Shown: positions 17,376-27,426, counted from the stretch's first letter. The stretch is 64,000 bases of DNA from Saccharicrinis fermentans DSM 9555 = JCM 21142 (GCF_000517085.1 NZ_KI912107.1:2539980-2603979); one strand, 5' to 3'. The notes: a model not told the origin generated them from the sequence alone. Made by a program: numbers and translations.

Positions 17376-18623
17376 TTACTTCTCTTCTACTTTAGGATTT
17401 CTAACATCCACATTTTTATATAGTACCCATTTCCCTTTTTCGTAAACATAGGCATCATATGAAAAATCAGGACCATAAAACCTAAAGTTATCCTGATAAA
17501 GAGGGCTCGATGGTGCCAGATGATCCAAAATAATTCGTTTCTCATCTTTGTCGTACCGTAACAACATATTGCTAGCAGCAGTATATTCAAAAACCAGCCG
17601 TTTCATCACATACCTGTCCTTTTGAAAAACAGAATGACCAAAACGTACTTGTCCATTACCCACTACTTGCATCGTTTCAATCACCTTTTTCTTGGTCATC
17701 TCATTGTTGGGCTTATACCCCAATAACACATAGTATTTTCTCTTTTTACTATCCTGTGTACTTATCAGGTCATAATAAATAGCTCCATACCATTTTTTTG
17801 CACTCAACGAAGAACGCTCAGGCGATCGAATCAGCTGCGTATTGTCCACCAACTTAGATACCTTAATACCTCGATCTGTTTTAACAATAACAGCCCCATA
17901 AAAGTTATTGGATGCATTGGGCAAAGGCAAGTTCCAAGTACATACTTTTACTTTTTTATCATCTGAAAACAAACTCGAAATACGTTTTAAACCTTTAAAA
18001 TCGTTTGAAAAATTCTCTGGATTATTCCATAGAATAGTCATCCTTTTTTCTATTTCATCATTAAGTTCCACCCTCTTTCCGGAGGTGTTCAATTTTAATA
18101 TCTCTTCGAATAAACACATGGTAGCCACGTCGCAAAATTCCAAATAAATCTTCCCTTCCGAAACAAAAGAAAATGTAAGAGGATAAAAGGTCATACCTTC
18201 TTCGTTTAATCTGGACAGACTTAAACGAAGCGCTCCATTGCCTTTTCTGGAATGATGTCTTATTTTATCCTGATAACCATGTATACACTTTTTTTCGCCC
18301 GTTTCTCCATACAAAACAAACCAATCAACTCGATATATGACCTCCTCCTTAAAGGTATTGAAATAAAATATTTCATATTTCGAGTCACTTGATTTCGTAT
18401 ACTTGATATAGGTTGAATCATTTATATGACTGGATGAAGAAGCATAGGTCAAAAATTCACTAAAATCCTTAGCAAACTCAGCCAATTGGTATTTTTTCTC
18501 ATTCATATCCACCTTTTCTGAGATAGACCTTGCGCGCATATCATATTTTTGAAAGCTCTCCTGTCCTGAAACACTCAGCGAAAAAAGAAATATCAAAAAA
18601 AATACTACTCTACATATATACAT
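17376..18623 (-). CDS. Secreted hypothetical protein
   Basis: I do not recognise this 415-residue protein. It has a cleavable signal peptide (VVFFLIFLFSLSVSG, then QESF) and no other membrane segment. A central to C-terminal part (KKWYGAIYYDLIS, then YYVLLGYKPNN) looks like a compact beta-rich domain common in uncharacterised Bacteroidota exported proteins. No sorting tail or lipobox is seen, so the periplasm is the likely location. Confidence 0.7.
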   Translation of the reverse strand: MYICRVVFFLIFLFSLSVSGQESFQKYDMRARSISEKVDMNEKKYQLAEFAKDFSEFLTYASSSSHINDSTYIKYTKSSDSKYEIFYFNTFKEEVIYRVDWFVLYGETGEKKCIHGYQDKIRHHSRKGNGALRLSLSRLNEEGMTFYPLTFSFVSEGKIYLEFCDVATMCLFEEILKLNTSGKRVELNDEIEKRMTILWNNPENFSNDFKGLKRISSLFSDDKKVKVCTWNLPLPNASNNFYGAVIVKTDRGIKVSKLVDNTQLIRSPERSSLSAKKWYGAIYYDLISTQDSKKRKYYVLLGYKPNNEMTKKKVIETMQVVGNGQVRFGHSVFQKDRYVMKRLVFEYTAASNMLLRYDKDEKRIILDHLAPSSPLYQDNFRFYGPDFSYDAYVYEKGKWVLYKNVDVRNPKVEEK

Positions 18624-18720
18624 TTATAAATATTTTAATACTTTTATACCCTAAACCATATCAAATCATCGTTGGATTAAAAATTCCACATAAACACAAT
18701 CACAAATTCTGTTCGAAATT

Positions 18721-18912
18721 ATGAAGATTTGGGAGAAAATAAAAAAACAAAGACCACAGCGAATTGTTTTAGCTATAACAATTGGTGCAGTATTGGGGTA
18801 TGCTTATTATTATTTCATTGGGTGCAGTACAGGAAGCTGTCCCATCACATCGAATCCTATAAACAGCATCTTATATGGCGGATTTGCCGGATTGGTTGTA
18901 AGTATTCAGTAA
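18721..18912 (+). CDS. DUF6132-like small membrane protein
   Basis: The 63-residue protein has two hydrophobic segments around a conserved GCSTGSCPITSNPINSILYGG core, the pattern of DUF6132 proteins. The two Cys in CSTGSC could bind metal or form a disulfide. The function is unknown. The ATG follows an AT-rich leader, divergent from the secreted hypothetical gene. The 170 bp after it hold nothing recognisable. Confidence 0.8.
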   Translation: MKIWEKIKKQRPQRIVLAITIGAVLGYAYYYFIGCSTGSCPITSNPINSILYGGFAGLVVSIQ

Positions 18913-19084
18913 TGAATCTATACAAGGTCAACGGTCTACAACCACCCCCTTCAAAAAAAGTGCACCAATAAGCCATCGCCTATCTGACCGAACAACAGAC
19001 CGTTTCGGCTTTAACAAGAGGCTACCAAGGACTTTTAAAGCAGCTCTGAGTGGTCAACATTTAGCTTATCCTGCATTCACAAAC

Positions 19085-20119
19085 CTATTCCCAATTTAAA
19101 ATTACTTTTCCACTATTACCTGTTTCCATCACATCAAATCCTTTTTGAAAATCATCAATTGAATATCGATGGGTTATCATAGGCGCCAGATTGATACCCG
19201 AAAGTAACATCTGTTCCATATGATACCAGGTCTCAAACATTTCTCGTCCGTAAATTCCTTTCAGGGTAAGTCCTTTAAATATCACCTTACTCCAATCAAT
19301 TTGAGTATTAGACGGTTGAATTCCCAGTAGAGATATTTTTCCCGAATTATACATATTATCTAACATGGAATTAAAAGCTACAGGGTTACCCGAGCACTCC
19401 AAACCGATATCAAAACCCTTCATATTTAATTCTTTCACCACATCCTTCAGGTCTTCTTTCAAAGGATTCACCACACGCGTGGCACCCATTTTTCGAGCCA
19501 GCTCAGCTCGGTAATCATTGGTTTCTGTAGCCACCACAAAACGTGCGCCTGCAAATTTAGCAATGGCCACACACATACTTCCAATCAGGCCACTTCCGGT
19601 GACAATCACATCTTCGCCAATAATAGGAAAACTTAAGGTAGTATGGGTAGCATTTCCAAAGGGATCCATGATGGAGGCAATTTCATCAGGTATTTGGGGA
19701 TGTACCTTGACTATATTATGTGAAGGCACTTTTACATATTCGGCAAACGCTCCATCAATATTTACACCAATACCAATAGTATTTTCACAAATATGCTGAC
19801 GTCCTCTTCGGCAATTTCTACAATGTCCACAAGCAATGTGACCTTCACCAGTAACCCGATCTCCTTCCTTTAGCTCCTTTACTTCAGAGCCCACTTTAGC
19901 TATATATCCCACATACTCATGACCAATAGTCATAGGAGTTTGAATGGTTTTACGCGCCCATTCATCCCACAAATAAATATGCAAATCAGTACCGCAAATA
20001 GCTGATTTTACAACTTTTATCAACACCTCATTCACGCCTATTTGTGGCACATCCACTTCCTGCATCCAGATACCTTTCTCTGGTTTTGCTTTTACCAATG
20101 CTTTCATCTTTTCCATCAT
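19085..20119 (-). CDS. tdh: L-threonine 3-dehydrogenase
   Basis: The 344-residue zinc medium-chain dehydrogenase oxidises threonine to 2-amino-3-oxobutyrate with NAD. It has the catalytic zinc site ([23 protein letters not shown]), the structural four-Cys lobe ([15 protein letters not shown]) and the GSGLIGSM nucleotide fold. The WDEWA segment is characteristic of Tdh among relatives. Start could be the first, second or fifth codon (MMEKM). No kbl partner is adjacent. Confidence 0.93.
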   Translation of the reverse strand: MMEKMKALVKAKPEKGIWMQEVDVPQIGVNEVLIKVVKSAICGTDLHIYLWDEWARKTIQTPMTIGHEYVGYIAKVGSEVKELKEGDRVTGEGHIACGHCRNCRRGRQHICENTIGIGVNIDGAFAEYVKVPSHNIVKVHPQIPDEIASIMDPFGNATHTTLSFPIIGEDVIVTGSGLIGSMCVAIAKFAGARFVVATETNDYRAELARKMGATRVVNPLKEDLKDVVKELNMKGFDIGLECSGNPVAFNSMLDNMYNSGKISLLGIQPSNTQIDWSKVIFKGLTLKGIYGREMFETWYHMEQMLLSGINLAPMITHRYSIDDFQKGFDVMETGNSGKVILNWE

Positions 20120-20269
20120 CTATAGCTAATTAAGAAATGATTATATGATTAACATGAAGATTTCAAAGTTGTGGATATAGTTACTCTTGTTCAATGACAA
20201 ATCTCAATAATTTCAAAAGCTTTGTATTATTATCAAGTACATATCAAAAATTTACGCATATATATTACA

Positions 20270-22312
20270 CTAACTATCACGCAACCATTTATAAAACTCC
20301 ATTTGGGCTCTGAACGCCGGTGCATCTTTGTCTGCATTTCTAATTTTATTCTCCAAATCATTATTTAAATCTCTGGCAGAACAATTATCTTTCATTTGCA
20401 TATCCAGTTGCATCATAATTTCCCGTTTCAATTTTTTATCGTAGATAGGACATGCCACCTCAATACGGCGATCCAGATTTCGAGTCATCAGGTCGGCCGA
20501 CGAGATATACATTTTCTCGTTTCCATTATTATGGAAAACAAAAATACGTGAGTGCTCCAGAAATCTATCGATGATACCAATAGATTCAATGGCATTTTCG
20601 GGTTTATCAAATTCTGAGAATACAGAAAACATACCCCGTACATTTAAACGCACTACAACACCAGCCTTTTGGGCTTTATAAAGCATTTGAATCAGTTCAA
20701 AATCGACCAAGTTATTCACCTTAATATATATGAATGCCTTTTTCCCCTGACTCGCATTTACAATTTCCCGCTCAATATTATTCTCCAGGGAATTCCGCAA
20801 ATAAAAAGGAGATACCAATAGATGATTAAAGAAGGGTATATTATAATTCTTATTAAAAAACTCAAAGATAGAGGCTATTTCGTTGGCTATGCCAATATGC
20901 TTGGTAAACAAAAGGTGGTCGGCAAAAATACTGGCCGAGTCCTCATTAAAATTACCCGTACCCACACATACATAGTTTGCCAATCGACTTCTTTCTTTTC
21001 GCACCACCAAACACAATTTGGCGTGCACTTTTAAGCCTGGCACACCAAAAACAACTTTCACACCAGCATCTTCTAGACTATTGGCCCACTTAATATTTGC
21101 CTTTTCATCGAAGCGTGCCTGCAACTCCATTACCGCAGTCACTTTTTTACCATTACGCGCAGCGTTTTTAAGTGCTTTCATCACACCCGAATTACGTCCT
21201 ACACGATAAATAGTAATTTTTATCTCCCTCACAAAAGGGTCAATGGAGGCTTCACGCAAATAGTCAATAAAATGATGAAACGAATGGTATGGGAAATGAA
21301 GCAAAATATCTTTTCTGGTAACAACCGAAAAAAATGATGTTTGCGGTTTAATGTCTTTATGGGCAATGGGAGCCAATGACGGATAGGTCATCTTTTTATT
21401 ACCAAATTTAGGGAATCCGATAAAATCTTTAAAATTATGATACCTCCCCCCCTTGATAACCGAATCATCAGTTGTGTAGCGCAGCTTTTTCAGAAGCATA
21501 TTCAACATATCTTCGGGCATTAACTTATCGTATACAAAACGGACAGGGTGAGCTTCCTTCCTACGTTCCAATCCCTTCGAAATTTTCTTCACATAGCTTT
21601 CAGAAATATCATCATTGATATCCAGTTCTGCATCCCTTGTTAGCTTAAAGGTAAAAGCACTAATCTCGTCGAACTTGAACATATAGAACATATCATACAA
21701 TTCGTAGCGAATCACATCATCCAAAAGCATCACATACTTTTTTCCATCGTTGGATGGCAACAAAACAAAACGATCCAAGCCCGACGGAATTTCCACCAAA
21801 GCATAATTAACCTTGTTTTGTTCCGTATCTTTTAAATACACGGCCAAATAAATACCGTCATCGGCCAAATCAGGCAGAGGTCTTCTTTTATTAATAATAA
21901 TGGGCATTAAGTTACCACGAACCTTTTTTTCGAAATAGCGATTCACAAACTCCCCTTGATCATGGGTAAGGTCTTTTTCATTAATCAAATAGATATCTTC
22001 TTTGGCAAGATCAGCAATTATTTTGTCGTATGTTTCACCAAACATCTTTCCCTGCTTAATCACGATCTTATGGATCTCCTTCAGTATTTCCTGAGGTGAA
22101 CCTCCTTCAAATACGGTTGTTTTATCCAGCTGTACAATCCTTTTTAATATGGCAACACGTACACGGAAAAATTCATCCATATTGTTGGAATAAATTCCCA
22201 GAAACTTTATCCGTTCAATTAGCGGAACATTATCGCGGGAAGCCTCCTGCAACACCCTTTCATTAAAAGACAACCAGCTAATTTCCTTACTTCTAAAGTT
22301 TAGTACGCTCAT
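20270..22312 (-). CDS. ppk1: Polyphosphate kinase 1
   Basis: The 680-residue enzyme makes polyphosphate from ATP. It has the N-terminal WLSFNERVLQEA segment, the phosphohistidine region GVPGLKVHAKLCLVVR, and the second conserved His region FHNNGNEKMYISSADLMTRN followed by RRIEV. Length is normal. It has no ppx neighbour here, though two phosphoesterase genes lie a few kilobases away in the SusC/D locus. Confidence 0.95.
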   Translation of the reverse strand: MSVLNFRSKEISWLSFNERVLQEASRDNVPLIERIKFLGIYSNNMDEFFRVRVAILKRIVQLDKTTVFEGGSPQEILKEIHKIVIKQGKMFGETYDKIIADLAKEDIYLINEKDLTHDQGEFVNRYFEKKVRGNLMPIIINKRRPLPDLADDGIYLAVYLKDTEQNKVNYALVEIPSGLDRFVLLPSNDGKKYVMLLDDVIRYELYDMFYMFKFDEISAFTFKLTRDAELDINDDISESYVKKISKGLERRKEAHPVRFVYDKLMPEDMLNMLLKKLRYTTDDSVIKGGRYHNFKDFIGFPKFGNKKMTYPSLAPIAHKDIKPQTSFFSVVTRKDILLHFPYHSFHHFIDYLREASIDPFVREIKITIYRVGRNSGVMKALKNAARNGKKVTAVMELQARFDEKANIKWANSLEDAGVKVVFGVPGLKVHAKLCLVVRKERSRLANYVCVGTGNFNEDSASIFADHLLFTKHIGIANEIASIFEFFNKNYNIPFFNHLLVSPFYLRNSLENNIEREIVNASQGKKAFIYIKVNNLVDFELIQMLYKAQKAGVVVRLNVRGMFSVFSEFDKPENAIESIGIIDRFLEHSRIFVFHNNGNEKMYISSADLMTRNLDRRIEVACPIYDKKLKREIMMQLDMQMKDNCSARDLNNDLENKIRNADKDAPAFRAQMEFYKWLRDS

Positions 22313-22505
22313 ACTTAAATTGGATTGAATGACAGATTATGATAAAAAAACATACGACTCACAAACGAGCCCTTAAAAATAGAAAATATCTTGTGAACAT
22401 TGCTGTTGTTTATCCACAAAAAAGATGAACAAATGATTAAACTATCGGTTGTAATACAGATTCCACCACAAGGATATAAACGATCAAAATATAAGAATTA
22501 TAAAA

Positions 22506-23171
22506 ATGAATACAAGTAGAAAGAGGTTAAACCTACATGAAATATTAGAGATAAGACACTTAACAGACTCAACGTTTGTGATTAGGTTCGAAAAAAACAA
22601 CATGAATTTTTCGGCTGGACAACACGTATGTGTGGGTCCACCCAATGGTATTCACACCCGCGAATACTCTATTTACAGCGCAGAGGATGCTCCTTTTATT
22701 GAGATTTTGGTAAAAGAAGTTCAAAATGGATTAATTACGCCTGTATTAAAAAAATTAAAAGTCGGCGATTCTGTGGTTGTTGAGGAACCCGTTGGATACT
22801 TTGGCTTAAATAACAAAGAAAAATTCAACAAAAAATATTTGTTTATCGCTACCGGCACCGGCATCTCCCCCTTTCATTGCATGGTGAAATCTAACCCCGA
22901 CTTAGATTATAGAATAGTTCATGGCGTAAGAACAGCCAGCGAAGGATATGAAAAAGATGAATACGATGCATCGCGCTACACCCTATGCTCCTCAAGGGAT
23001 ACCAGTGGTGATTACATCGGTCGTTTGACAAATTATTTGCAAGAATTAGAGATTGATAAAGATTCTGAAGTATATTTGTGCGGAAATTGCAACATGATAC
23101 ACGATGCTTATGATATCCTAGAAAACAAAGGAATACCGAATGAGCAGATTCATGCTGAGGTTTATTTTTAA
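22506..23171 (+). CDS. Ferredoxin-NADP reductase-like flavoprotein
   Basis: The 221-residue protein has an FAD-binding barrel (REYSIYSAED, the R-x-Y-S motif) and a NAD(P) domain (IATGTGISPF, ending with LCGNCNMIHD and the terminal VYF). It lacks an iron-sulfur domain, so it should pass electrons between NAD(P)H and a separate carrier. It precedes the miaB-like gene by 85 bp on the same strand and might feed electrons to that radical-SAM enzyme. That link is inference. Confidence 0.85.
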   Translation: MNTSRKRLNLHEILEIRHLTDSTFVIRFEKNNMNFSAGQHVCVGPPNGIHTREYSIYSAEDAPFIEILVKEVQNGLITPVLKKLKVGDSVVVEEPVGYFGLNNKEKFNKKYLFIATGTGISPFHCMVKSNPDLDYRIVHGVRTASEGYEKDEYDASRYTLCSSRDTSGDYIGRLTNYLQELEIDKDSEVYLCGNCNMIHDAYDILENKGIPNEQIHAEVYF

Positions 23172-23256
23172 AGCAGATGGTGAAATAATGGAGAATAGAC
23201 ATCAGACTAAATTCCACTATCTCTAATCTCAAAGTTTAATTATCTAATAGAGAATT

Positions 23257-24597
23257 GTGAAGTACTTTTTAATGACACTGGGTTGTCAAATGAACATGAG
23301 TGATTCGGAACGCGTGGCATCTGTATTGGATGCAGCGGGATGCGAAAAAGTAGATACAGAGGAGGAAGCAAATTTCATAGGGATACTTGCATGTTCGGTC
23401 CGACAAAAAGCGATTGATAAAGTCTACTCCAGAATATCGAAATGGAACAAGTGGAAGAACAAGAAAAACTTGGTTACTTTTATTTCGGGCTGTATGCTTC
23501 CCGACGACAAAGAAAAATTCTTGAAACTCTTTGATATTGTTTTTACGATGCCCGAACTACCACAGCTGCCTCGTATGCTAGGTGAGTATGGCATCTCTAA
23601 TCCTTTATCTCTGATAGCCCAACCTCAATCGCCGGTTGACGAAATCAAACTATTCTGGAAAGTAAAACCTAAGTACGACAGTACATTTGAAGCCTTTGTT
23701 CCTATTCAAAATGGTTGCAATAAGTTTTGTACCTATTGTGCGGTTCCTTACACCCGTGGGAGAGAGATATCCAGACCTTCTGAAGAAATATTAGACGAAG
23801 TAAGAATCCTGGTGCATAAAGGGTATAAAACCATCACCCTGCTTGGACAAAATGTGAACTCCTATGGATTAGATAAAAATGGTGAGGAAATGAGTTTTCC
23901 AGAATTGCTGGAAAAAGTTGGCCAAATAGGTGAAGAAACAGACCATGAATTTTGGGTATATTTCACCTCTCCTCATCCGCGCGACATGACAACCGATATA
24001 TTCCATATCATTGCCAAATACCGCTGTTTAGGAAAACAAATTCACTTCCCCCTTCAAAGTGGCGATGAGAAGGTTCTGATTAAAATGAACCGCAAGCACT
24101 CTCTGGCCAAATATCGCGAAAGCATGGTAGCCCTGCGTGAAATTCTTCCGCAAGCAACTGTATTTACCGATATCATTGTTGGCTTTACGGATGAAACGGA
24201 AGAACAGTTTGAAAATACACGCAAAGTTATGGAAGAGTTTAAATACAATATGGCATATATTGCCATGTACTCTCCTCGTCCAGGAGCCGCTTCTTATAGT
24301 TGGGAAGACAGCATTGCTATGGAAGAAAAGAAAAGAAGATACGCCGTTTTAAGTGAAGAACTGGCCAAACATACCTACGCATACAATCAATCTTTAATTG
24401 GTAAAACACTAAAGGTATTGGTGCGTGAACACGACCGAAAAGACGGCTACTTATCGGGTCACACCGAAGGAAAACTGGTAATTCGCTTTAAATCTAGCGA
24501 CGAAAACCTCATCGGCCAAATCATTGAGGTCAAAGTAACTGAAGCTGCCAAATTTTCCTTGGAAGGGGAACGTATTGCTGTAAAGAGTTTACAATAA
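23257..24597 (+). CDS. miaB: MiaB-like tRNA methylthiotransferase
   Basis: The 446-residue radical-SAM enzyme has the N-terminal MTTase domain with cluster Cys in LGCQMN, LACSVRQKA and SGCMLPD. The SAM motif CNKFCTYCAVPYTRGRE and a C-terminal TRAM domain follow. It should add the methylthio group to i6A37 of tRNA. The start is GTG at 23257 (MKYFLMTLGCQMN), and an ATG at 23272 would cut into the first strand. The wording of the N-terminal domain differs from the usual Bacteroidota MiaB (which begins like YIETYGCQMN), hinting at another lineage. Confidence 0.88.
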   Translation: MKYFLMTLGCQMNMSDSERVASVLDAAGCEKVDTEEEANFIGILACSVRQKAIDKVYSRISKWNKWKNKKNLVTFISGCMLPDDKEKFLKLFDIVFTMPELPQLPRMLGEYGISNPLSLIAQPQSPVDEIKLFWKVKPKYDSTFEAFVPIQNGCNKFCTYCAVPYTRGREISRPSEEILDEVRILVHKGYKTITLLGQNVNSYGLDKNGEEMSFPELLEKVGQIGEETDHEFWVYFTSPHPRDMTTDIFHIIAKYRCLGKQIHFPLQSGDEKVLIKMNRKHSLAKYRESMVALREILPQATVFTDIIVGFTDETEEQFENTRKVMEEFKYNMAYIAMYSPRPGAASYSWEDSIAMEEKKRRYAVLSEELAKHTYAYNQSLIGKTLKVLVREHDRKDGYLSGHTEGKLVIRFKSSDENLIGQIIEVKVTEAAKFSLEGERIAVKSLQ

Positions 24598-24648
24598 ACT
24601 AGCTCATAAGTAAGCATTGCTTACAAAATACGATACTTACACCATAGA

Positions 24649-24686
24649 CAAAGCCGATCATCCTCTGATCGGCTTTGATTTTTTCC
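24649..24686 (+). terminator. Rho-independent terminator after miaB
   Basis: A perfect 12-bp stem (CAAAGCCGATCA against TGATCGGCTTTG) with a 5-nt loop is followed by ATTTTTT. Confidence 0.92.
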
Positions 24687-24702
24687 GTACAGCTCTTTTT
24701 AC

Positions 24703-24803
24703 GGATCACGCACAAAAGTTGGGTCTGTAAAAAAAGTATTTATTTAACTGTCAAATAGAAACAAATAAAATAAATTGTGAAAGAAGAATTACCATCGGAG
24801 TAA
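24703..24803 (+). mobile_element. Left-end relic of the ISAon1-like element
   Basis: The terminal-repeat-like end (GGATCACGCACAAAAGTTGG) and the A/T-rich leader up to GTGAAAGAAGAA match the copy at 54752 closely. The element breaks off after about 100 bp, where the first reading frame hits a TAA. From 24804 to 24844 nothing is recognised. Confidence 0.7.
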
Positions 24804-24844
24804 AGCCTGCTGGCCCTGATACAACATAGCCAGTAGAAAAAAAA

Positions 24845-24958
24845 CTAAAACTCCACCCTATACGTAAAATAAGGATACACCATTGTTAAACCATGTTCAA
24901 CCTCCTTGCTCTTTTCAAAATCATAAGCCCAAAATAATCTCCTTGTATAATCTGAGAA
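24845..24958 (-). pseudogene. C-terminal remnant of an outer-membrane barrel protein
   Basis: Right after the phosphatase stop, a minus-strand frame reads VKFSDYTRRLFWAYDFEKSK and ends YPYFTYRVEF. Alternating aromatic residues and a terminal Phe are the mark of a final outer-membrane beta-strand. No start or upstream part exists because the phosphatase gene occupies that DNA in another frame. It is probably what is left of a further gene of the locus, deleted near the IS relic at 24703. Confidence 0.5.
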
Positions 24959-24974
24959 TTTTACATTACTGTAA

Positions 24975-26510
24975 TTATTGAGGTATTGCATATTTGGGCA
25001 TTTTCTCCCCTTTGTGCGAAGCTTCAAAAATCTTTTCTGCTTGGTAGTCACTGATGGTATATCCGGTATGTTTTTCCACATTTTCCTTTAAGGCACGAGG
25101 AGAATCTGACATCCCAAATATTTGCGACAAGGAACGATCTTGCGCTGCCATCTTTCTGAAATTTTCAAAAGAAAGCGCCTTGGTAATGGTTTCCCACATT
25201 TCTCCATTTACACATTTAAATGATTCTTTTTCATCTGAATCTACTTTGCGATAAGCAATACCCAGACCTCCTGTTTCATGATCAGCACAAAAAATAAGCA
25301 AAGTCTTTTTAGGTCGTTGTTGATACAACACATAGGCATCTTTTAGCACCTCATCCATTTCTACCACAGCCCTATACACTGCACCTACATCATTCGCATG
25401 TGCTTCCCAATCTATACGGGCACATTCTATCATTGTAAAAAATCCATTTTTATGGTTGTTAGAAACTAGTTCCAGTGCTTTTTTACTCATTTGTGCCACC
25501 GTGGGTATTTCCTTGTTCTGCAGGTTCCTATCGATGGGTGCCGGAAGTCCTCCGACAGAAAAAAATCCTACCACCGGTGATCCAACCTTTAACTGCTCCA
25601 TTTGGCTCGTATTATGAACCATTTTATATTGCTTCTTCATAAAAATATCCAGCAGGTTTTTATCATCTTTACGAGCAGACATGGACTGTGAAAAATGGCT
25701 ATCTTCAAATCCTTCCATATCTTTGAATCGACTATCGTGTGGGATAAAATTTTCTGCACCTCCGCCAAATATAATATCGATACGGTTATCTTCCGCCAGT
25801 TGCCTGGCTATTTCCGTCTCGTTATTACGATCTATCGAATGACCATAGAAAGCGGCTGGTGTAGCATCTGTGATAGCAGCATCAGTCACCAAAGCAGTCT
25901 TCATTCCTCTACGCACTGCTATATCCATAACACTTACCAATGGTTTTCCTATGGTATCCACACCTACCATATCCATACGTGTTTTGGTACCCGTAGCAAT
26001 GGCTGTTCCTGCAGCAGCCGAACCGGTTACCAGTCCTCCGGCCGGATTGGTCAACACATATCCACAATCGCCTTCCTTCATAATTTTCTCAAACATGGTT
26101 ATTTGTTGATCTCCATTAGCTTTGCGCATATACACCGGCAATGTCATATGGACGGGGCCCATACCATCACCAATCACTAAAATAACATTTACCTTATTTT
26201 CAACGGCCTGCTTCATAACCTCAGCTATTTGGGTATTGGAAATAATCCCTTTGAGTTGTTTGGTATATTTTTTAGGCCCCACACTCCCTATGGGAATGGG
26301 TGTAGCCGTATGAAAAGACGTCGACCACACCACCTGACTTTGTGAAAAAGTAGCTCCTTTATATAAATAATAAGGCGTCGAATGCGGATACCAAATAGAA
26401 GTCTCAGGGCAATACATGGCCAAAGAATCTGCCAAAATGCTTTGCGAAAAAGCAGGGACATAGCTGCTAAACACTAACAAGGTAATGCTTAATATTTTTC
26501 GAATCATCAT
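24975..26510 (-). CDS. Exported alkaline phosphatase (PhoA superfamily)
   Basis: The 511-residue protein has a signal peptide (LSITLLVFSSYVPAFS) and the alkaline phosphatase metal ligands: GDGMG (Asp), a nucleophile Ser in TGSAAAGTA, ATPAAFYGHSIDRN, CARIDWEAHAND, and CADHETGG. It should release phosphate from monoesters in the periplasm. Two departures stand out: the Asp that usually precedes the Ser is Gly, and the usual EGGRID reads ECARID. It is the last intact gene of the SusC/D locus, 123 bp after the phosphodiesterase gene and behind a hairpin. Confidence 0.88.
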   Translation of the reverse strand: MMIRKILSITLLVFSSYVPAFSQSILADSLAMYCPETSIWYPHSTPYYLYKGATFSQSQVVWSTSFHTATPIPIGSVGPKKYTKQLKGIISNTQIAEVMKQAVENKVNVILVIGDGMGPVHMTLPVYMRKANGDQQITMFEKIMKEGDCGYVLTNPAGGLVTGSAAAGTAIATGTKTRMDMVGVDTIGKPLVSVMDIAVRRGMKTALVTDAAITDATPAAFYGHSIDRNNETEIARQLAEDNRIDIIFGGGAENFIPHDSRFKDMEGFEDSHFSQSMSARKDDKNLLDIFMKKQYKMVHNTSQMEQLKVGSPVVGFFSVGGLPAPIDRNLQNKEIPTVAQMSKKALELVSNNHKNGFFTMIECARIDWEAHANDVGAVYRAVVEMDEVLKDAYVLYQQRPKKTLLIFCADHETGGLGIAYRKVDSDEKESFKCVNGEMWETITKALSFENFRKMAAQDRSLSQIFGMSDSPRALKENVEKHTGYTISDYQAEKIFEASHKGEKMPKYAIPQ

Positions 26511-26588
26511 AATAAGTCTGTTATAGAAGGCTTAATGAATGCATAAAACATTCATCATAAAACCCGAATATATAAATTTGGAATAGTA

Positions 26589-26621
26589 AAAGTTCTGCAA
26601 CCCACAAGGGCACAGAACTTT
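26589..26621 (-). terminator. Hairpin between phosphodiesterase and phosphatase genes
   Basis: A 9-bp stem (AAAGTTCTG against CAGAACTTT) encloses a smaller CCC/GGG stem, with TTTTA following on the minus strand. It may terminate, or partly terminate, transcription from the SusC/D genes. Confidence 0.6.
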
Positions 26622-26633
26622 TTGAAGCTTTAT

Positions 26634-27413
26634 TCAATCATTAAGAAAGGCATTAAACTCATCTGGTTTATCAACACCCATCAAATCCACCTTTTCATTT
26701 TGGAACAATTGCCAAAAGCTTAGGCTTTGCGGTAATCGTCCCGGAGTATTCCAAAAACGTAACAATTTATGCTGCTCATGGCATTGATTTACAATGTCTC
26801 TTAATTTTTGGCACTCATGGGGAGTCATCGCTCCTTCTCCGTCCCAGCTAAAATGCTTTTCCCAATTATCACTCACCAAAGGATAAAAGGTATAATCATA
26901 AGCAAAACTAATGGAGTCAATTCGTCCATCCAGCGCACAATACCTGAATGTTTGCTCAAATATAGTGCTCGGCCTATCACCGGACAGAATAATCGTGACA
27001 TGATTTTTCTGCAATCTATGCTTAGCAAATACGCTAAGCATAGGCCTGTAATCATCCAGTTTACTTTCTAATATCCGATAACTCTCTTCCCCTTTTTCCT
27101 TTATATCAACCATTAAAATTAGCGTATCCAACTGTTTATTTCGATACAGTTCATAAAGGGGCATCAGATACAACTCCTCCAGACTTTTATACTCACTCAG
27201 CTCCCCTAAGGAATGTCCTACCAATAGTCGATCGCCCACAGGAAACACATCCGCCTCTACCGATACCATACCCCATCGCAATGCATCAAACAAGGGTCTG
27301 GGATGGTAGTAGTCGTTATGAGAATGTCCGCCTTTTATTTTTAATCCTTCAGTTGGATGGCAAGCATACATGCTCACCACGCATAGTAATAACAAGATCA
27401 TTTTTAAAACCAT
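26634..27413 (-). CDS. PI-PLC/GDPD-like phosphodiesterase lipoprotein
   Basis: The 259-residue protein has a lipoprotein signal (VVSMYAC) and the TIM-barrel phosphodiesterase signature: GGHSHNDYYHPRPLFDALRW, then VEADVFPVGDRLLVGHS, and VDIKEKG. These match the group joining PI-specific phospholipase C and glycerophosphodiester phosphodiesterases (the AIM6-like group). It should cleave a phosphodiester at the cell envelope. Placed between susD and an alkaline phosphatase, it suggests stepwise breakdown of a phosphodiester substrate. Confidence 0.82.
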   Translation of the reverse strand: MVLKMILLLLCVVSMYACHPTEGLKIKGGHSHNDYYHPRPLFDALRWGMVSVEADVFPVGDRLLVGHSLGELSEYKSLEELYLMPLYELYRNKQLDTLILMVDIKEKGEESYRILESKLDDYRPMLSVFAKHRLQKNHVTIILSGDRPSTIFEQTFRYCALDGRIDSISFAYDYTFYPLVSDNWEKHFSWDGEGAMTPHECQKLRDIVNQCHEQHKLLRFWNTPGRLPQSLSFWQLFQNEKVDLMGVDKPDEFNAFLND

Positions 27414-27426
27414 AGTTACTTATTTT

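Noticed and set aside
24845-25081. 78-codon minus-strand frame as a full gene
   Set aside because: Its first part overlaps the phosphatase gene in another frame. Only the end beyond the phosphatase stop looks like real protein, so I list it as a remnant.
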